A DNA stretch of 64,000 bases from Mastacembelus armatus (lineage: Eukaryota > Chordata > Actinopteri > Synbranchiformes > Mastacembelidae): positions 14,304,562 through 14,368,561 of the forward strand of contig NC_046654.1 of NCBI RefSeq assembly GCF_900324485.2. The letters run 5' to 3'. The translations under genes were made by a program, and so were the position numbers. This document shows, one piece after another, positions 1 through 14,793 of the stretch (the stretch's first letter is position 1; each line of letters starts with the position of its first letter). The notes beneath the pieces are model-generated. The model had not been told where the DNA came from and made no database searches. It saw only the letters and a program-made list of their open reading frames with translations.

Positions 1-3000
1 GGAGCTCCACACTGGTCATCTTTCTCATAGCCTTAGTCAGCTTATCTCACTTCTTCATACAAATATGCAATAACACGTCCAGCTTTTTGTTAAATACACA
101 AATGTCCCATTTGTAGAATTAATATTCACAATGTTAAATTCTGGACAGTCGAGCTAAAGATGTCCGCCCTGATCTTAAAGAAGACTGGTTGCTGTCCATG
201 GTGCTGAACCTCTGCCCTTGAGTTTACAGTGGTAACTGTTTCTTAGCATCTCATGCTCTATAAAATACACAGGGCCAGTGGGAAATAAAAGCAGGCACCA
301 CATCATTGGCTTCAAGTACCTGAAATGACAAACCAACCTAATGAACACTTGTACATTATGTCAACTGGATTGGTGGTAATGTACTACTGAAATAAGTTTT
401 ATTTCACATAAAGCTAATCATTTCTAGTTTTTTTACACTATTACTATAGATTTTTTTTATTTTGAAAATTTAATTAGTAGTCATTAATAGCCATTTCTGG
501 AAATATGCTGATCTGAATGGAAATTGCTACAGTTGCTTAACCTAGTTTATCTTACACAGACACACAGACTCGAAACAGATGGCCTGGTCCTGTCCAAGGT
601 TTAAAAAAAAATCCATCTACCAGCACTAAAAGTTTCTTAATTTAGCCTAAACATGATGTGAATCCGTTCACTAATTTATCACATTTAATCTAGTCCATTC
701 ATTATATATTTAGCAAAACAAATAAAATTAGCTTAGAGGTGTGAGTGGGCATGTTTTGTTAAGGACAGAGCCAAGCCAGCGGTTTGCTCCTGTTCCCAGT
801 TTTTATTTTGCTAAGCTCCCTGGCTGCATATTTACCATACACACAAAACAGCAGTTGTGCTTTTTAAGCTTATTTCCCAAAATGTCAAATTTTCATTTAA
901 GTAATTTCAGCTACTGACTAATATACAATTTCACCACACGTTTGAACCATTTTTTATCTACTGTTGTTGTGGCCGTTCCCATATAGAATTGTCCAAGTCA
1001 TGTGTAAAACACTGGGTCCCAGTATGTGACTTCATCCTTAACGTCATGTATGATAGGTGAAAAACTTTTTCTTGACCTTTGAATTTGGAAGGCCACATTT
1101 TCCAAACAAAATATTCCCAGAATTGGCACACTCTTCATTACATGGCATAATTTGCATTCTCTTATAATCGTGCTGCTTCCTTGATTATTAAATGATCACC
1201 CTAATTAGGGAGCATAATAGGGTTAATCAGACTCTGCTCATCACACTTATTATTATTCCTGCAAAAAAAAGAAGGAAAAAGATACAGTACTTGATTAATT
1301 ATATCAGCCTTTTCATCCGTTGGGCTAGCACCCCCTAAACCCCCCCGAAATTAATATCATGTTGTAAATGGAAGGAAGGAGCTGGCCGGACACAGACAGA
1401 TGAAAGATTTCACTCAAATTAATTAAGCACTAATTATGCGGCGGGAGTTGGGAGCAGTTTGCATAATGAGCTCTATCAAAAGAGATCAGTCATGGAGAGG
1501 GGCTGTAGAGTTTCTATACAGCCTTCAGATGATGCACAGACACAACTGCACTGAATGAAGAGGGCTAGCAGAGAAGTGGGAAGCACTTTGAGGCTTGAGT
1601 CGTGAGGTTGACAAGTGCTTTGTTTGGTTAGTCAACATGCCATGAACCAGAAGCTTCCATGCTTGGCATGTTTTGTGCCACAAATGTGGATTATTCCATC
1701 CTCACTTAAACATATTACATATAGCCTGGAGCTGTGTGTGTGTGTGTTTTGTTTTTCTTTTTGGCTTTGGCATCAGGTAATGAATTCCCTGTTCCAGCAA
1801 GAAGCAATAAGAACAGAATGTACCTTTAAATTCGAGCTAATCACAGACAACCTGAATCCACACTCCAGGGAGCTTTAAAGACCCTAATCACCTCCCACTC
1901 CAGTTATTGTGGTGTTCGGTTGTTGCTGATCAGGGACTATACTTTGGCTATCTATTTAGACAATGGGAAAAGGGATTAAAAAAGACAGAAACTCTCTATG
2001 TATTAATCGCTTGTTTAATCACCGCCTCTGTGCAGTGTATGGAGTTGCGTTACTTGAACTGATTTGTGCCAAAGCAGCAGCAATCATGCACTGCTAATCA
2101 GGGTGCACAGTCCAGCACTGCCCTTGAAGGTCTCCAAGTGGAATTACAAAGACTATGATTAGTTAATCAAATGAAGAACCCAATGGCCTTTCTTTATTTG
2201 TGTATACACCTTATCTAAATGGAAATTGTATAGCTGAGGCACTTCCAGAAGGACACATCTGCATGTGAATAATCCTCCTTGAATCCTTGGCAGTGAATAC
2301 AGAATAAGATCTTTCACTCCCAATCATCGTGTTATGGCATCATGGAGACTTTTACATGTCTGAATGATATTTGTTGTCAATGCTCGTGTGAATGATGCAA
2401 TCACTCAGTCTGTTGTGAAGTAAATCAGGGAGCGCTAGGCAGCAACTCTTCAAATACACATGATGATGGGAGGCAAAATGTCAAGGCTGTATTATCATGA
2501 GAGTGGAGAAAAAGGGAAAGCAGACACGCTGGAAGTAAGGCTGCTTATTGTCAGCACATAAATAAATAAATCAAATGTGCAGAAGTCCAGTCTATATGTA
2601 TCACAGTTAAAATGGCTCATAAATAACAGCTTTCCCCCTCAGTTCTCACTCACCAGTTGTTTTATATTGAGCCATTAAAGTTTTCTATGTTGTTACATAT
2701 GTAACACAGTTAATTAGTTCTCATTTGGCTTATTACAGTTTCATTAGACATATGTTTTACAATTAACCTACACAGCATCCTGCTTCATGTTAGCCAACAT
2801 GTTAGCTAAGCTTGGAATAAAATATTAATACAATTTAAAAAATAAATAAATAAACATTTGATTAGAGATTAAATAAAACATGTGTGATATATGTTGATAG
2901 GTTTTATTAAAAAGTGTTTTTTATCAAAGCAAACCTTTTCTACCACACATCCTTCTGTCAAACATGCTGTGACTGTTGTTCCTAAAGAGAAAAGAATTTC

Positions 3001-6000
3001 GTTCCATTATTGTGATAACTTCCTTCCAGGGGTGGCAGACTTGACCTGCTCACTCCTCCTAAAATCACCCCTATTATTTGTCAGTGACAGCAGCCCTTTG
3101 GGAGGTGGTGGGGGGGCCTCCCTGAAATGTACAGGGTCGTGGATGTCCCAATCCATCTCTGTCTGCCAAGCGATTGATTGTGATTTAGTGTGTGGGGTTG
3201 GAGATGGTGGGGTTCCACTCTGATGAACGATAGGTGGGAACCTTTTGACTCCCAGCACATGGCAAGCACAGGCAGGGCTATGACGAGGGGTCAGAGGCAG
3301 CTGGTGGGGGTAACTGGGGTGAATCTGGGCGTTGGATGGAGGCAATTGAGGGAGTTGCATGGATCACAAGATAGAAAGTATCAGAGATAGAGGACAAAGA
3401 CCCCCAACCAACTGCCTGAGTCTATCACTTTGCCCATCCATCACCAGCCCAGCTTTGTGGTTAGCATAACGGTTGCTAGCTAATCGCTTCATTATCATGG
3501 GGATAATGGAGATGACAGTGTATCCGAATACAGAGAAGGGTGGCTGCACAAAAAGTCTGTGACAACATTTTGGCATTTTATGCCAGCTGGATGAGATAAG
3601 AAGATATTTCCCCTTCTGGTATCCTGACTGAAGCATGAATGATATTAGCATCCCAAATGAAGATTTGTGTTTCTGTGATAAGTGTTTTCCTATTGGCCAT
3701 GCAGGTGGAGTGAATTCTGTCTGAACATCAGTTAATGGCTGCACGTAGCTCTTTTTAATTCTGAATAAAACTCCCTTGAATTTTCCTTATGTTGTGCTCT
3801 AAGGAACTCTGGAGATATCCACCCTGATTAGGAGACTAAAAACTTGTCTAGTGTGAAGAAGATATGCTTGATATCTTGTCAGCTGCTCCGGTTTCCCAGT
3901 TCTTTTCTAAATATCACAAGACTCCAGACAGATATGCATAATACGCACTGACTGGATATCAGAGGATAATGGCTTTTACTTAAAATAATGTAATCTTTAA
4001 ATCCCAATACTCAGGATCAGAGTTGAGAGAGTATTCTTCCTATTCTTGGTGGAGGTTTGTCTCCCAGCTGAAATCTGGTGTTAGAGACAAGCTGCCCTTG
4101 GACTGCTGTTAAGCCTGGTCTCAGCCTCGCTTCACTGGGCCGCTCTGGCAGCTTAACTCCATAATCAACCAGAGAGCTCTCATTAGGACAAGATCTTGAA
4201 ATCAGTAGATGGATGTTGAGCAGAATTGTTTGTGGCAATATAATGAATGTGTCAACGGCAGTTTACTTTATTTCATATTGGCCTAAAAGTTGTTGTTTTT
4301 TCCTCAACACATAATTCACACACATATATCCAAAATGTTTTATATCTCTCTGCTCTTAAACGATCACTCCAATTTTCATAATTCTACATGTGAGGTTGGT
4401 GCATTGTCAGTCACAGGAAGTTGTGTCAGCCAAGTGAATGTGTAGCCAGTAACCTGATCTCCTGTTGACAGAACAGGGACAGGTGCTCCAGCCAAACTAA
4501 TCCATATATGCATGTTAGACACAGGTCATCCATTAAGGTGGATTGATTCAAAGCTTTAAAAGACTACTCCTCAACAATCCCAGGCCCGGCCTTAACTCTG
4601 CTGTTGCCATGATACGAAATTGCAGTAATTCAAGATGGCCTGCATTGGAAAGGGAAAGGAATTTCACTGTTTGCTCAGCTAATGCTGGAAACATTTTGTT
4701 ACACAGGGGACCGGGGAACATATTTGGAAATGATGTCTGAACTTTATGAAGGGAAAATTAAATGGCTGTCATCTCAAATATTAGATTCACAATAGCTTCT
4801 TCAGTCTTATTTAAGTTTACTGAAAAAAAAGCATGAGGCTTGATATTAGTGCACTGAATACTGAGGCAGCTTATTGTAATGACCCTCTCAGATAATAGCC
4901 ACGTGTAAAAAAAAAAAAAAAACCTATAAACCAGAATTCACTTTGATTCAGTGTTATTATCAAACCCACTCCTATACAGCCCCAAATGCCAAATAAAGGT
5001 TTACAGGCAGAGGCCAGACATCTGCTGCACTCTGATTGGTTGACAAGCCAGCAGCAGTCTTACCTGTTATCCACAGCCCAATGCATAGTAAACACCCTCA
5101 GACAGACCTGCAGGGAGAAGGAGCCCATCTGGTCAGCAGCATTAACAACCAGCTCTTTAACAATGGCTTCCAGGAAAAGGAGAAGGGCACAACAGGCCAT
5201 ATCAGCCAATAAAAACAGGCTATGCATGACATTTAGCGCTTGATGCGGGGCTTAGCTTTATACAGGTTACCTACTGTCCGCAGCAGCCCCTGGCAATAAA
5301 ACACAAGGTAATCTCGCAGAGCGCTGGGGATGCTGTGTGTAAAACTGCCTGTTTCAGTTGTTGATCCCATAATATGTGTTTAAAGATGCAGAAAGGGCAT
5401 AAAGTTAAAAAGGATGCATAAACATCAAACCCAAACATTCATTCTCAGTGTTTTATAACCAACCCAGTGTGAATGTGAGAAAGGACAATACAGCTAATTT
5501 TCTTTTATGAAACAGAGTTTTTTGAATGCATGCACATAAGAAAAACATAAAACAGTTGAGGGAGAGAACAGTGTTAGAAAGTCTAGCTGTCCAAGTAAAA
5601 GCACTGCACACCACTGAAACTGTTATCTGACTAAACAGTGCCATCTTGTGTTTAATGGTTGAATGGAAAAACGATAGAGAAATCAGTACTGTACCAATCA
5701 ATATTACAACTTTGTGTCCTGGTTTTGTGACAGCAGATGATACACTATTTTTAAATTCTGCCCACCATGTCCTATCTTCCTAATTCTGCACACAGCCCAG
5801 CCTCCTAATTGCAGCTTTCAATGCTGCACAACAAAATGGACTCTAACAGGTCAGAAAACAGGGGGTAACTCTGGTTTATTAGCAATTTGATGGTCTCTGT
5901 TTTTACAACTGCACCCACCTAGCATTCAAAGAATGGAGACAAAGCCTCTAAATGAAATCTGGGGAATACAAAGAGGAAAGACAGAAAGGTTTGGGCTGGA

Positions 6001-8040
6001 GTTTGAACAGCAAGCATTGGGCTCTCTACAGCTGCTGGCACTAATGAGGATAATTACCTCAGTAATAACATTAGCCTATCTGAGGGAATGGAGGGGAAGG
6101 ACAAGTGGTTGTATTTGTGTGTGGGTGGGTATGCGAGCGTGTGTGCGTGCATGTGGTTGCTCAATGTGTGTATACATGCATGGACGTGCACGTGCCTTTC
6201 CTTCCATCTCACTTGCAGTCTCTCCCTCATTCCCTGAATCTCAATATCTCTTTGTTAGCCCACAATAATTGTATTTGGGCCTCATATCCGCCATATCAGA
6301 TTTGAGTTTGTACAAGGTAATTAGCAGAGGAAGGGAAGCCTCCACACCAGGAGGACAAATGCCCCCATGACATAATTCTGGCTCCACTCAGGAGGAGAAG
6401 CTCCTTCCATCTTCCTCCTCTTCATCTTCCTTGTCATTCATCTGTCAAAAAGAGCACTGCATAGGGGCAAAAATGTAGCGGCCAGCAAAAGTTGATGACA
6501 TTGAAAAGGAGGAGAGTCGGGATTAAGAAGATAAAGAAATGAAAAGAAGAAGGAGAGATAAAGGAGAGAAAGGGGTGGGAAGTGATTTGAGATGATATGA
6601 AGGGCTGTGTTTCCGCCAGCAGCCTATAATCTCCAATCAGCTTTGACTAACAGACAGTGGGGGAAAGTTCCTCGCCGTTAATGCAGCTTGCCATTCAGAA
6701 AAAGCCAGTGTATCCAGCTGGGAGTCGGGGGATGAGGGGAGGATTAACTGGCACTCAGGTGGAGAGAGATGAAGAGAATCAGACGGAGACCCAGTGGATG
6801 GTCACACCCCCCCCCACCCCACCCCTCAGCCGCCCACCCCCCAGCCTCCACCCTACTCCATCCATCACTCTGTGCACACATATATTGTTTCCTGGAAGAG
6901 TAAACTGTTCCTCTTATTGCTTTTTTGTAATATGGCGTCCAATTGTCTTGAAATTTGAAAGAAGATCCACATTTTTTATACTCTGTGACAGATTTTAACA
7001 GGCTGATGTCGGTGTTAAATGATTCAGTTATTTGTGATCAAAAATGAAAAACCCTCAAGTGCCATCACAGTAAAAGGTTCAGGTTAGATATTACTGTTTC
7101 TGAGGGTTCCTTATTCTCTATTCTTATAAACAGACTTAAATTAGTACCAGTGTATCTCCAGGTGCCAGCTGTCCATAGCCACTGTCTTCCTCTCAGTGAT
7201 CTAAGTGCTCCTCTTCCTCCTCTGCATGGCCATTCACTTTTTTTTAAAGCAGAATATAACCTTTAAAAACGGTTTGCTGTTCTGTTGAGAAGCTTTAGCA
7301 CAAAAAAATTAATTCACCATTGTTTACGATTAACAAGCTAGAACAAGATGCTGAGAGAATCACTCAGTGTCAGCGCTGTGAGCTAAGCTGATGTCTCTGC
7401 AGCCAGCGTAATGATGGGGCCCCCCAGAGTCTGAAGAAGGACCAGATTAAACCTCAACAGATAAAAAAATAATAAATCCTATGCAATAGAGTTTTGTCAG
7501 TGATATGAGAAAGCCATTGAGTAATATAAAGCATTCCACCACTATGATCATTAATACTAATAGCACCAATATTAGCTCCCTTCCCTTAATTATAAATGCT
7601 TTTTGTCTGGCAGTTTAGTATTTGGCAAGTGTATTGTGTTTCCAAGTAACTGATGGCACAAGAACACATTGCTGGGTGTTAAAAGGGAAAATCTATTCAT
7701 GCTACCACAGCTTCTTCTCCATTGTGATCTGTTAAAGGGAAAGCAGTTTATTGGAAAGTGATTAAATATATGATTATTTGCTGCTTTTTGAACAGTTGTT
7801 TTGCTACTTTTGTGTATGTATTCCTTATCAGTTATATGGATAGCTCTCATCCTGTTGGTTAAATACCTCTCTTGTAACATAATATATTACATAGCTTGAC
7901 TTTTACATGACATAATCCAGGTTGTCTTTCAGATTTTAAAAAGTTCCCCCCAGACAGAAGACATAATTTTCACCCCTCAAAAACATTATGTGTAAAATTA
8001 GTGGAACAGCCCTTTAATTAAAACTGCAACAAAGGTTAAA
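1..8040. other. Gene-poor flank with no supported coding exon
   Basis: I see no exon with a recognisable protein domain and no RNA gene on either strand in these 8 kb. The open frames are short (at most about 126 codons), lack splice context and resemble nothing I know. The DNA is AT-rich and has several non-repetitive blocks dense in homeobox-type TAATTA/TTAATC cores and octamer-like TTTGCAT sites (about 1150-1620, 1970-2130, 2240-2520, 4980-5330). These read like vertebrate conserved non-coding elements. A purine-rich block lies at 6500-6600 and a C-rich stretch at 6800-6860. The function is inferred only from composition and motif density. Confidence 0.6.
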
Positions 8041-8059
8041 CTAAATGACAGGCCCAACA

Positions 8060-8860
8060 GGAGACAGTTCAGTCATAGCTAGCAAGCTTAATGAGAGGTT
8101 CCGTAATGGATAATGAATGAAGTGCTTATCAAACTTGGGCAGAGATGTGAGGACCATCCACTGGCAGGAAGTTGTTATTCTCTTCTCCAGTTCAGATTTA
8201 GGAAGAAGACAGGCTGAGATCTCACACAATGTTGTTCCCTGTGTAGTTGGAAAATGTTCCCGGGGACTTCAAGAATATGTGGAGCTGTAGCAAAAGGAAA
8301 GAAACACCCCAAGACCCTTAAATGTGTTCCCTACCAAAACAAATATACACATGCATTGAAATCTTAGAGATATTGAATTTCCTGCACTGCAAACATATGT
8401 CAGATAATAGTGCCGTAATCAGAGTAGCAGGGTCCTCGCCCAGTGAGCTTAATGGTTGTGTTACGGCGGCTGGTGGCCTGTCTCAGCTGGCAAACATTAG
8501 GGTAGGTCCAGCCATCTGAGTCACACACAGATCCTTTATCCTGGCACACACATGTAAGGCCTGGCTCAATACTGTGTTCCCTCTTTGGTATTTTTTTTCT
8601 GGCACACCAAGGCCCTTTCCATAGCAGCCATAGAACTTCTGAGCCCCATTCAGGTCCCACTGCTCCCCCTTGACGTTAGCACACTGCTCACAGGATCCAC
8701 AGTCATCCTACACCCGACCTGCAGGACAGCCGCTGGACACCAGGGGGCAAAGGTGCTGGCTGCACTCCCTGCGGCAGGAGCCACCCATGGTGCTGGGGTG
8801 GCAGTCTGAGGGAAGTGTCCAACCATACACTCATTCATACACAGACACGCAAGAAGAGCT
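8060..8860 (-). pseudogene. Decayed kazald-family gene (IGFBP, Kazal and Ig remnants)
   Basis: KAZALD proteins are secreted, with an IGFBP-like domain, a Kazal domain and an Ig domain. All three can be traced here on the minus strand. Between about 8815 and 8590 one frame reads CPAGRV, stop, DDCGSCEQCANVKGEQWDL, then KFYGCYGKGL, which aligns with the KAZALD pattern ANLEGQLCDLD...FYGHCGE. A second frame at 8400-8625 reads WCARKK, CVCQDKGSVCDSDGWTYPN and GRGPC, the Kazal part. An intact pyrimidine-rich acceptor ends at 8285. After it come NYTGNNIV, CEISA and FLPVDGPHISAQV in three frames, matching the KAZALD Ig exon (LPGDDPHIS). Defects include an in-frame stop, frame changes in both exons, lost cysteines (CGCC to CGSC, LCD to QWD) and no GT donor after the Kazal exon. 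A badly sequenced live gene is possible but unlikely given the number of lesions. Confidence 0.72.
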
Positions 8861-8869
8861 GAACCATGC

Positions 8870-9335
8870 TGCTAACTCGCCTCAGCACACAAAGTCAAAA
8901 ACAAAACTGTAAACTGATTACAAAACAAACCAAATTTATCAGAGAGGTGCCAGTCCCAGTTTTCTGCTGTTCTTTATTGAACCATCAAGCTTTTCCTCCT
9001 CTGTTCTCTCTTGTGTGTCCTCTTCTCAATGGTTAGAATGGTTTTTGTGATCATTACCATGTTCGCTGCTGCATTATTTTACCAAGTTGTTTTTCTCCTT
9101 GAGATTTCTTCATCTGCTGCAAGTCCTTTCTAACAGCGAGGCAGCATTTGCAGTGGCTGAAGCGAGCAGACTTCATCTCTCAGGTATCCAGCTCATCTCA
9201 TGTTTCTGCTGTTTTTTTTCTTGATGTGCCTAGTGTCCCTAGGCAGGACAGGACTGGCAAATAGCACGAGTATAAAAGAATCTTCCTCAAGCTGCACCTT
9301 ATGCAAACAGAATGCAAGACAATACATAATATTAC

Positions 9336-9380
<45 letters not shown>

Positions 9381-10630
9381 ACATGCATTATCAAAGAGAT
9401 CAAGAGCTGAACTTAATAGAAAATGCAGCTCTATTTTAAAGGTTGTCTCTGTAGAGGAGTAGTATAAAGTTCCTGCAGGGTTGGAAACATTTTCTGTTGA
9501 TTTCATGATGATTTATGTTGCATTGGAGTTTATCCATGAGTAAGTACTTACAAATGGTTTGTTCTATTACATAAAGTCTATTTTTACCTCAGTGATATTT
9601 GCACTGTCTTTCAGTACTGTCTAAGTACTGACAGTCCCTCCTTACTTCTCCCCTAATGAAGCCAAAAACGCTAATAGAGTTTCATACACGATCACCCTAA
9701 ACCTCCCTAAATATCAGTTGCATTAAAAAGTCCATTGGATTAAACGGCATGATGTTTTCCAGTCAGGGAACTCTCCAGACTTAGTCTCCAGTGGCTTCAC
9801 AGATCAAGAAATGAAATGTACATTATTTTTGTCATGGTTTGTATGTTTATTTATTTTACTGTTGATTTGTTAAATATATTTGTCTAAATGTTTATGGTAG
9901 TTTTAAGAATGTTATAATTTTCATCATCAGGGTGGAAATGAATAGGGGGCACTTTTTTTATATCTGGTTGTTATAAAAGCACACAATGATCACACTTCCT
10001 GTTCAACTATGCCTTAATGGTATTTTCTTAACTATGCTGCACTCGCCAAGGCTCCGGTGTCTTTTTAGTAACGTGGCAGTTTCCCGGTGTTGCAGAGGTG
10101 GCTGCACGGCATAATCACTTCTCTGTGTGTGTCCGACCCGAGGGCGTGGCCTCATGACAGCGCTGTCTGACGTCATGGCATGTGAGACGGAGCACGTACA
10201 AGGCAAGGTGTCAAACGAGCCCTAATGGTACGGGTAAAAATAAAGCCTGTATCCGTTTTGTACTTCAAAATACAATCTGAAAAATAAATTATACCGAGTT
10301 TAGATACCCGTGACCCTGGCTTTCAGGAAAAAGCGGGTATAGAAAAAGGATGGATGGAGTTTCGCACTAGTCCATCGACTATTATGGATATCCCACCTTA
10401 TGTTAAACGAATCATTTATGAGTACGTATGTAACAGGACGAGCTGATGTTGAGCGGTGCAAATTTGGGAATGCTTGTGCTTTTATTTTGAAAGACTTCTC
10501 AAAGGACGCCGCGCGTTCATCCCCAACTTTACGCGGTTCCACGTTTTACAGGAAGTAAAGAAATGTCTGAAGGAGAGAAGGGGAAAGTTCACTAAATGAA
10601 CAAATAAACTCTCAGTTTCTCTTTACACTC
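8870..10630. other. Intergenic DNA between kazald relic and gale
   Basis: No coding exon is supported. The stretch contains a TA dinucleotide run near 9339-9378. Around 10080-10200 is a more GC-rich patch with a palindromic TGACGTCA CRE-type site at 10068+100 (10168-10175), about 1.2 kb upstream of the gale start codon. Confidence 0.5.
9339..9378. repeat. (TA)n microsatellite
   Basis: About 20 uninterrupted TA units. The run creates spurious Tyr-Ile open frames on both strands. Confidence 0.95.
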
Positions 10631-10639
10631 ATTGTACCT

Positions 10640-10710
10640 GTTCCTCCTGGACCAGGCTTACCGGGAGACTCTTCCGGAAACGACGGGTTAGACTCTTTTC
10701 GGGTAATACA
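10640..10710 (+). promoter_or_regulatory. gale: Probable gale promoter / non-coding first exon
   Basis: An ETS-type TTCCGGAA palindrome lies near 10671, in GC-richer sequence. It is followed by a good splice donor, ACA|GTAAGT, at 10711. The first coding exon of gale begins 0.7 kb downstream, preceded by CATCCAGAGA, which could be the matching acceptor side. I infer a 5' untranslated exon ending at 10710. Transcript data would settle it. Confidence 0.45.
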
Positions 10711-11391
10711 GTAAGTATTTTTGAATCCTCATTCATCTCTACGATCTGGTGTCATTTGGACACTTTGTCACAGGATTTGTTCCTCTGCTTATTTGGCGTT
10801 TTTTACTGACTACAGTTAGTCCGGTCTCTTAAGGCCAGGCACAGGATAAACTGGGCTAAGTTAAGGATGCAGGCTGCAGCACATGTAGTTACATGTATAT
10901 AAATGTGTGCTATAGGAAACTGTGTGAATGTGATGGTCAACATTCAGTAGTGGCCTGTACTGTGTTCATTTAAATCATTTTCTATGGATTCATTAAAAAC
11001 AAAAAAACAAAACATTAAACACACGTTGCAGAAGGGACCTGCAGTGTGTTGAAAGTCAGTAAAGCCAGACATGACAACAAACATGTTCGCTCAGAAGCTA
11101 AAAGTAGCTTACAACAATGATGAGGTATGGACTTCAGGTACTTCTGTGTTAGGTGGATAGACAGGTTGAGTTGCTGACGTGACACAATATGGGTGGGTCC
11201 TTCCAGGTGTACTCAGAGAGGCTCAGACAAAAGGATATCCTGTTTTGTTTCTACGTAACGCCTGAGAGTGGCCTCGGGTTATTCTGCCTGCTCAAATCAG
11301 GACACAAAGCAGCCGGTGATGTTTAATAAGTAGAAACTAGGACAGGACTTTGAATAGAAGGTGACTTTGATGTGTTGTACGTTGTATCTGA

Positions 11392-13974
<2,583 letters not shown>

Positions 13975-14259
13975 TGCAGCTGCAGCCTGTTGATGTTAAA
14001 TCTTCTTCTAAATTACCGGGCCAAAGCAAACCATCAACTTCCTCATTTTTTACATATCACATCAAAAATAATGAGACCTCAAGAGGAGTTGAATTTTTTT
14101 TTTTTTACTGTTTTGTCATGTTTCATTTTCTGTTTCTTCTTGTACTGATTGTTAGCTTATTTTCAAATAATTGCATAAAAAAGTCTGTTTTCTATGTTAC
14201 AGAGTTAACATTGGATTTTTTTTGCCATTAATGTATTGATTTGTGAGTTATAACAGTAG

Positions 14260-14265
14260 AATAAA
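14260..14265 (+). terminator. gale: gale poly(A) signal
   Basis: AATAAA lies 286 bases after the gale stop codon in an AT-rich 3' untranslated region. It is the first canonical signal downstream. Confidence 0.7.
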
Positions 14266-14793
14266 TCAATTTTCTTACTGAAGAAACTGAAGCCTGCTTT
14301 TTCCCTGGATTATGACACTGGACTGTTAAAAATATTACGTAATTGGTTGTAATTTAGGGAGACTGATGACTGTTACAGATCTGACAATCAAAATGCTTTA
14401 GTGAGACTATAAGACATTGACATAATTGTAAATGAAGGGGTTTTAAAGTTGAGTGAGGCAGGAACAGGAATGTGAAGGTTGGTAGAAATTGAGTATAAAA
14501 CAGATAATGCATCAATAATGAGACATTTATGAGGCTGGGATATTTGTTATTTTAATATTTATCACAATTAGACTTATTCATATTCTGTCCGAGCCGTGTA
14601 GTTTAACGGGGCACTGGGGCTTTAAATGGCTCCTTGAACCCTCGGGCACCCAGTTAATAAACACCCACGTCAGCACAGCGCACCAGTCGCTCTAACCGGG
14701 TTTCGGTCTTTAGGGCTGAGCAGGAAGTGTCTGACTGTGGACCCTGGACGAGGGGGGAAAAGAGCAAAGAAAATAAGGCAAAATAAATTAAAA

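Noticed and set aside
3007-3360. 117-codon Pro/His-rich reverse frame
   Set aside because: Low-complexity composition, no homology I recognise, and three overlapping frames in the same place.
8670-8912. Plus-strand open frames over the kazald relic
   Set aside because: They are explained by the reverse-strand remnant of the IGFBP/Kazal exon.
9193-9439. Open frames with Tyr-Ile repeats on both strands
   Set aside because: Created by the (TA)n microsatellite.
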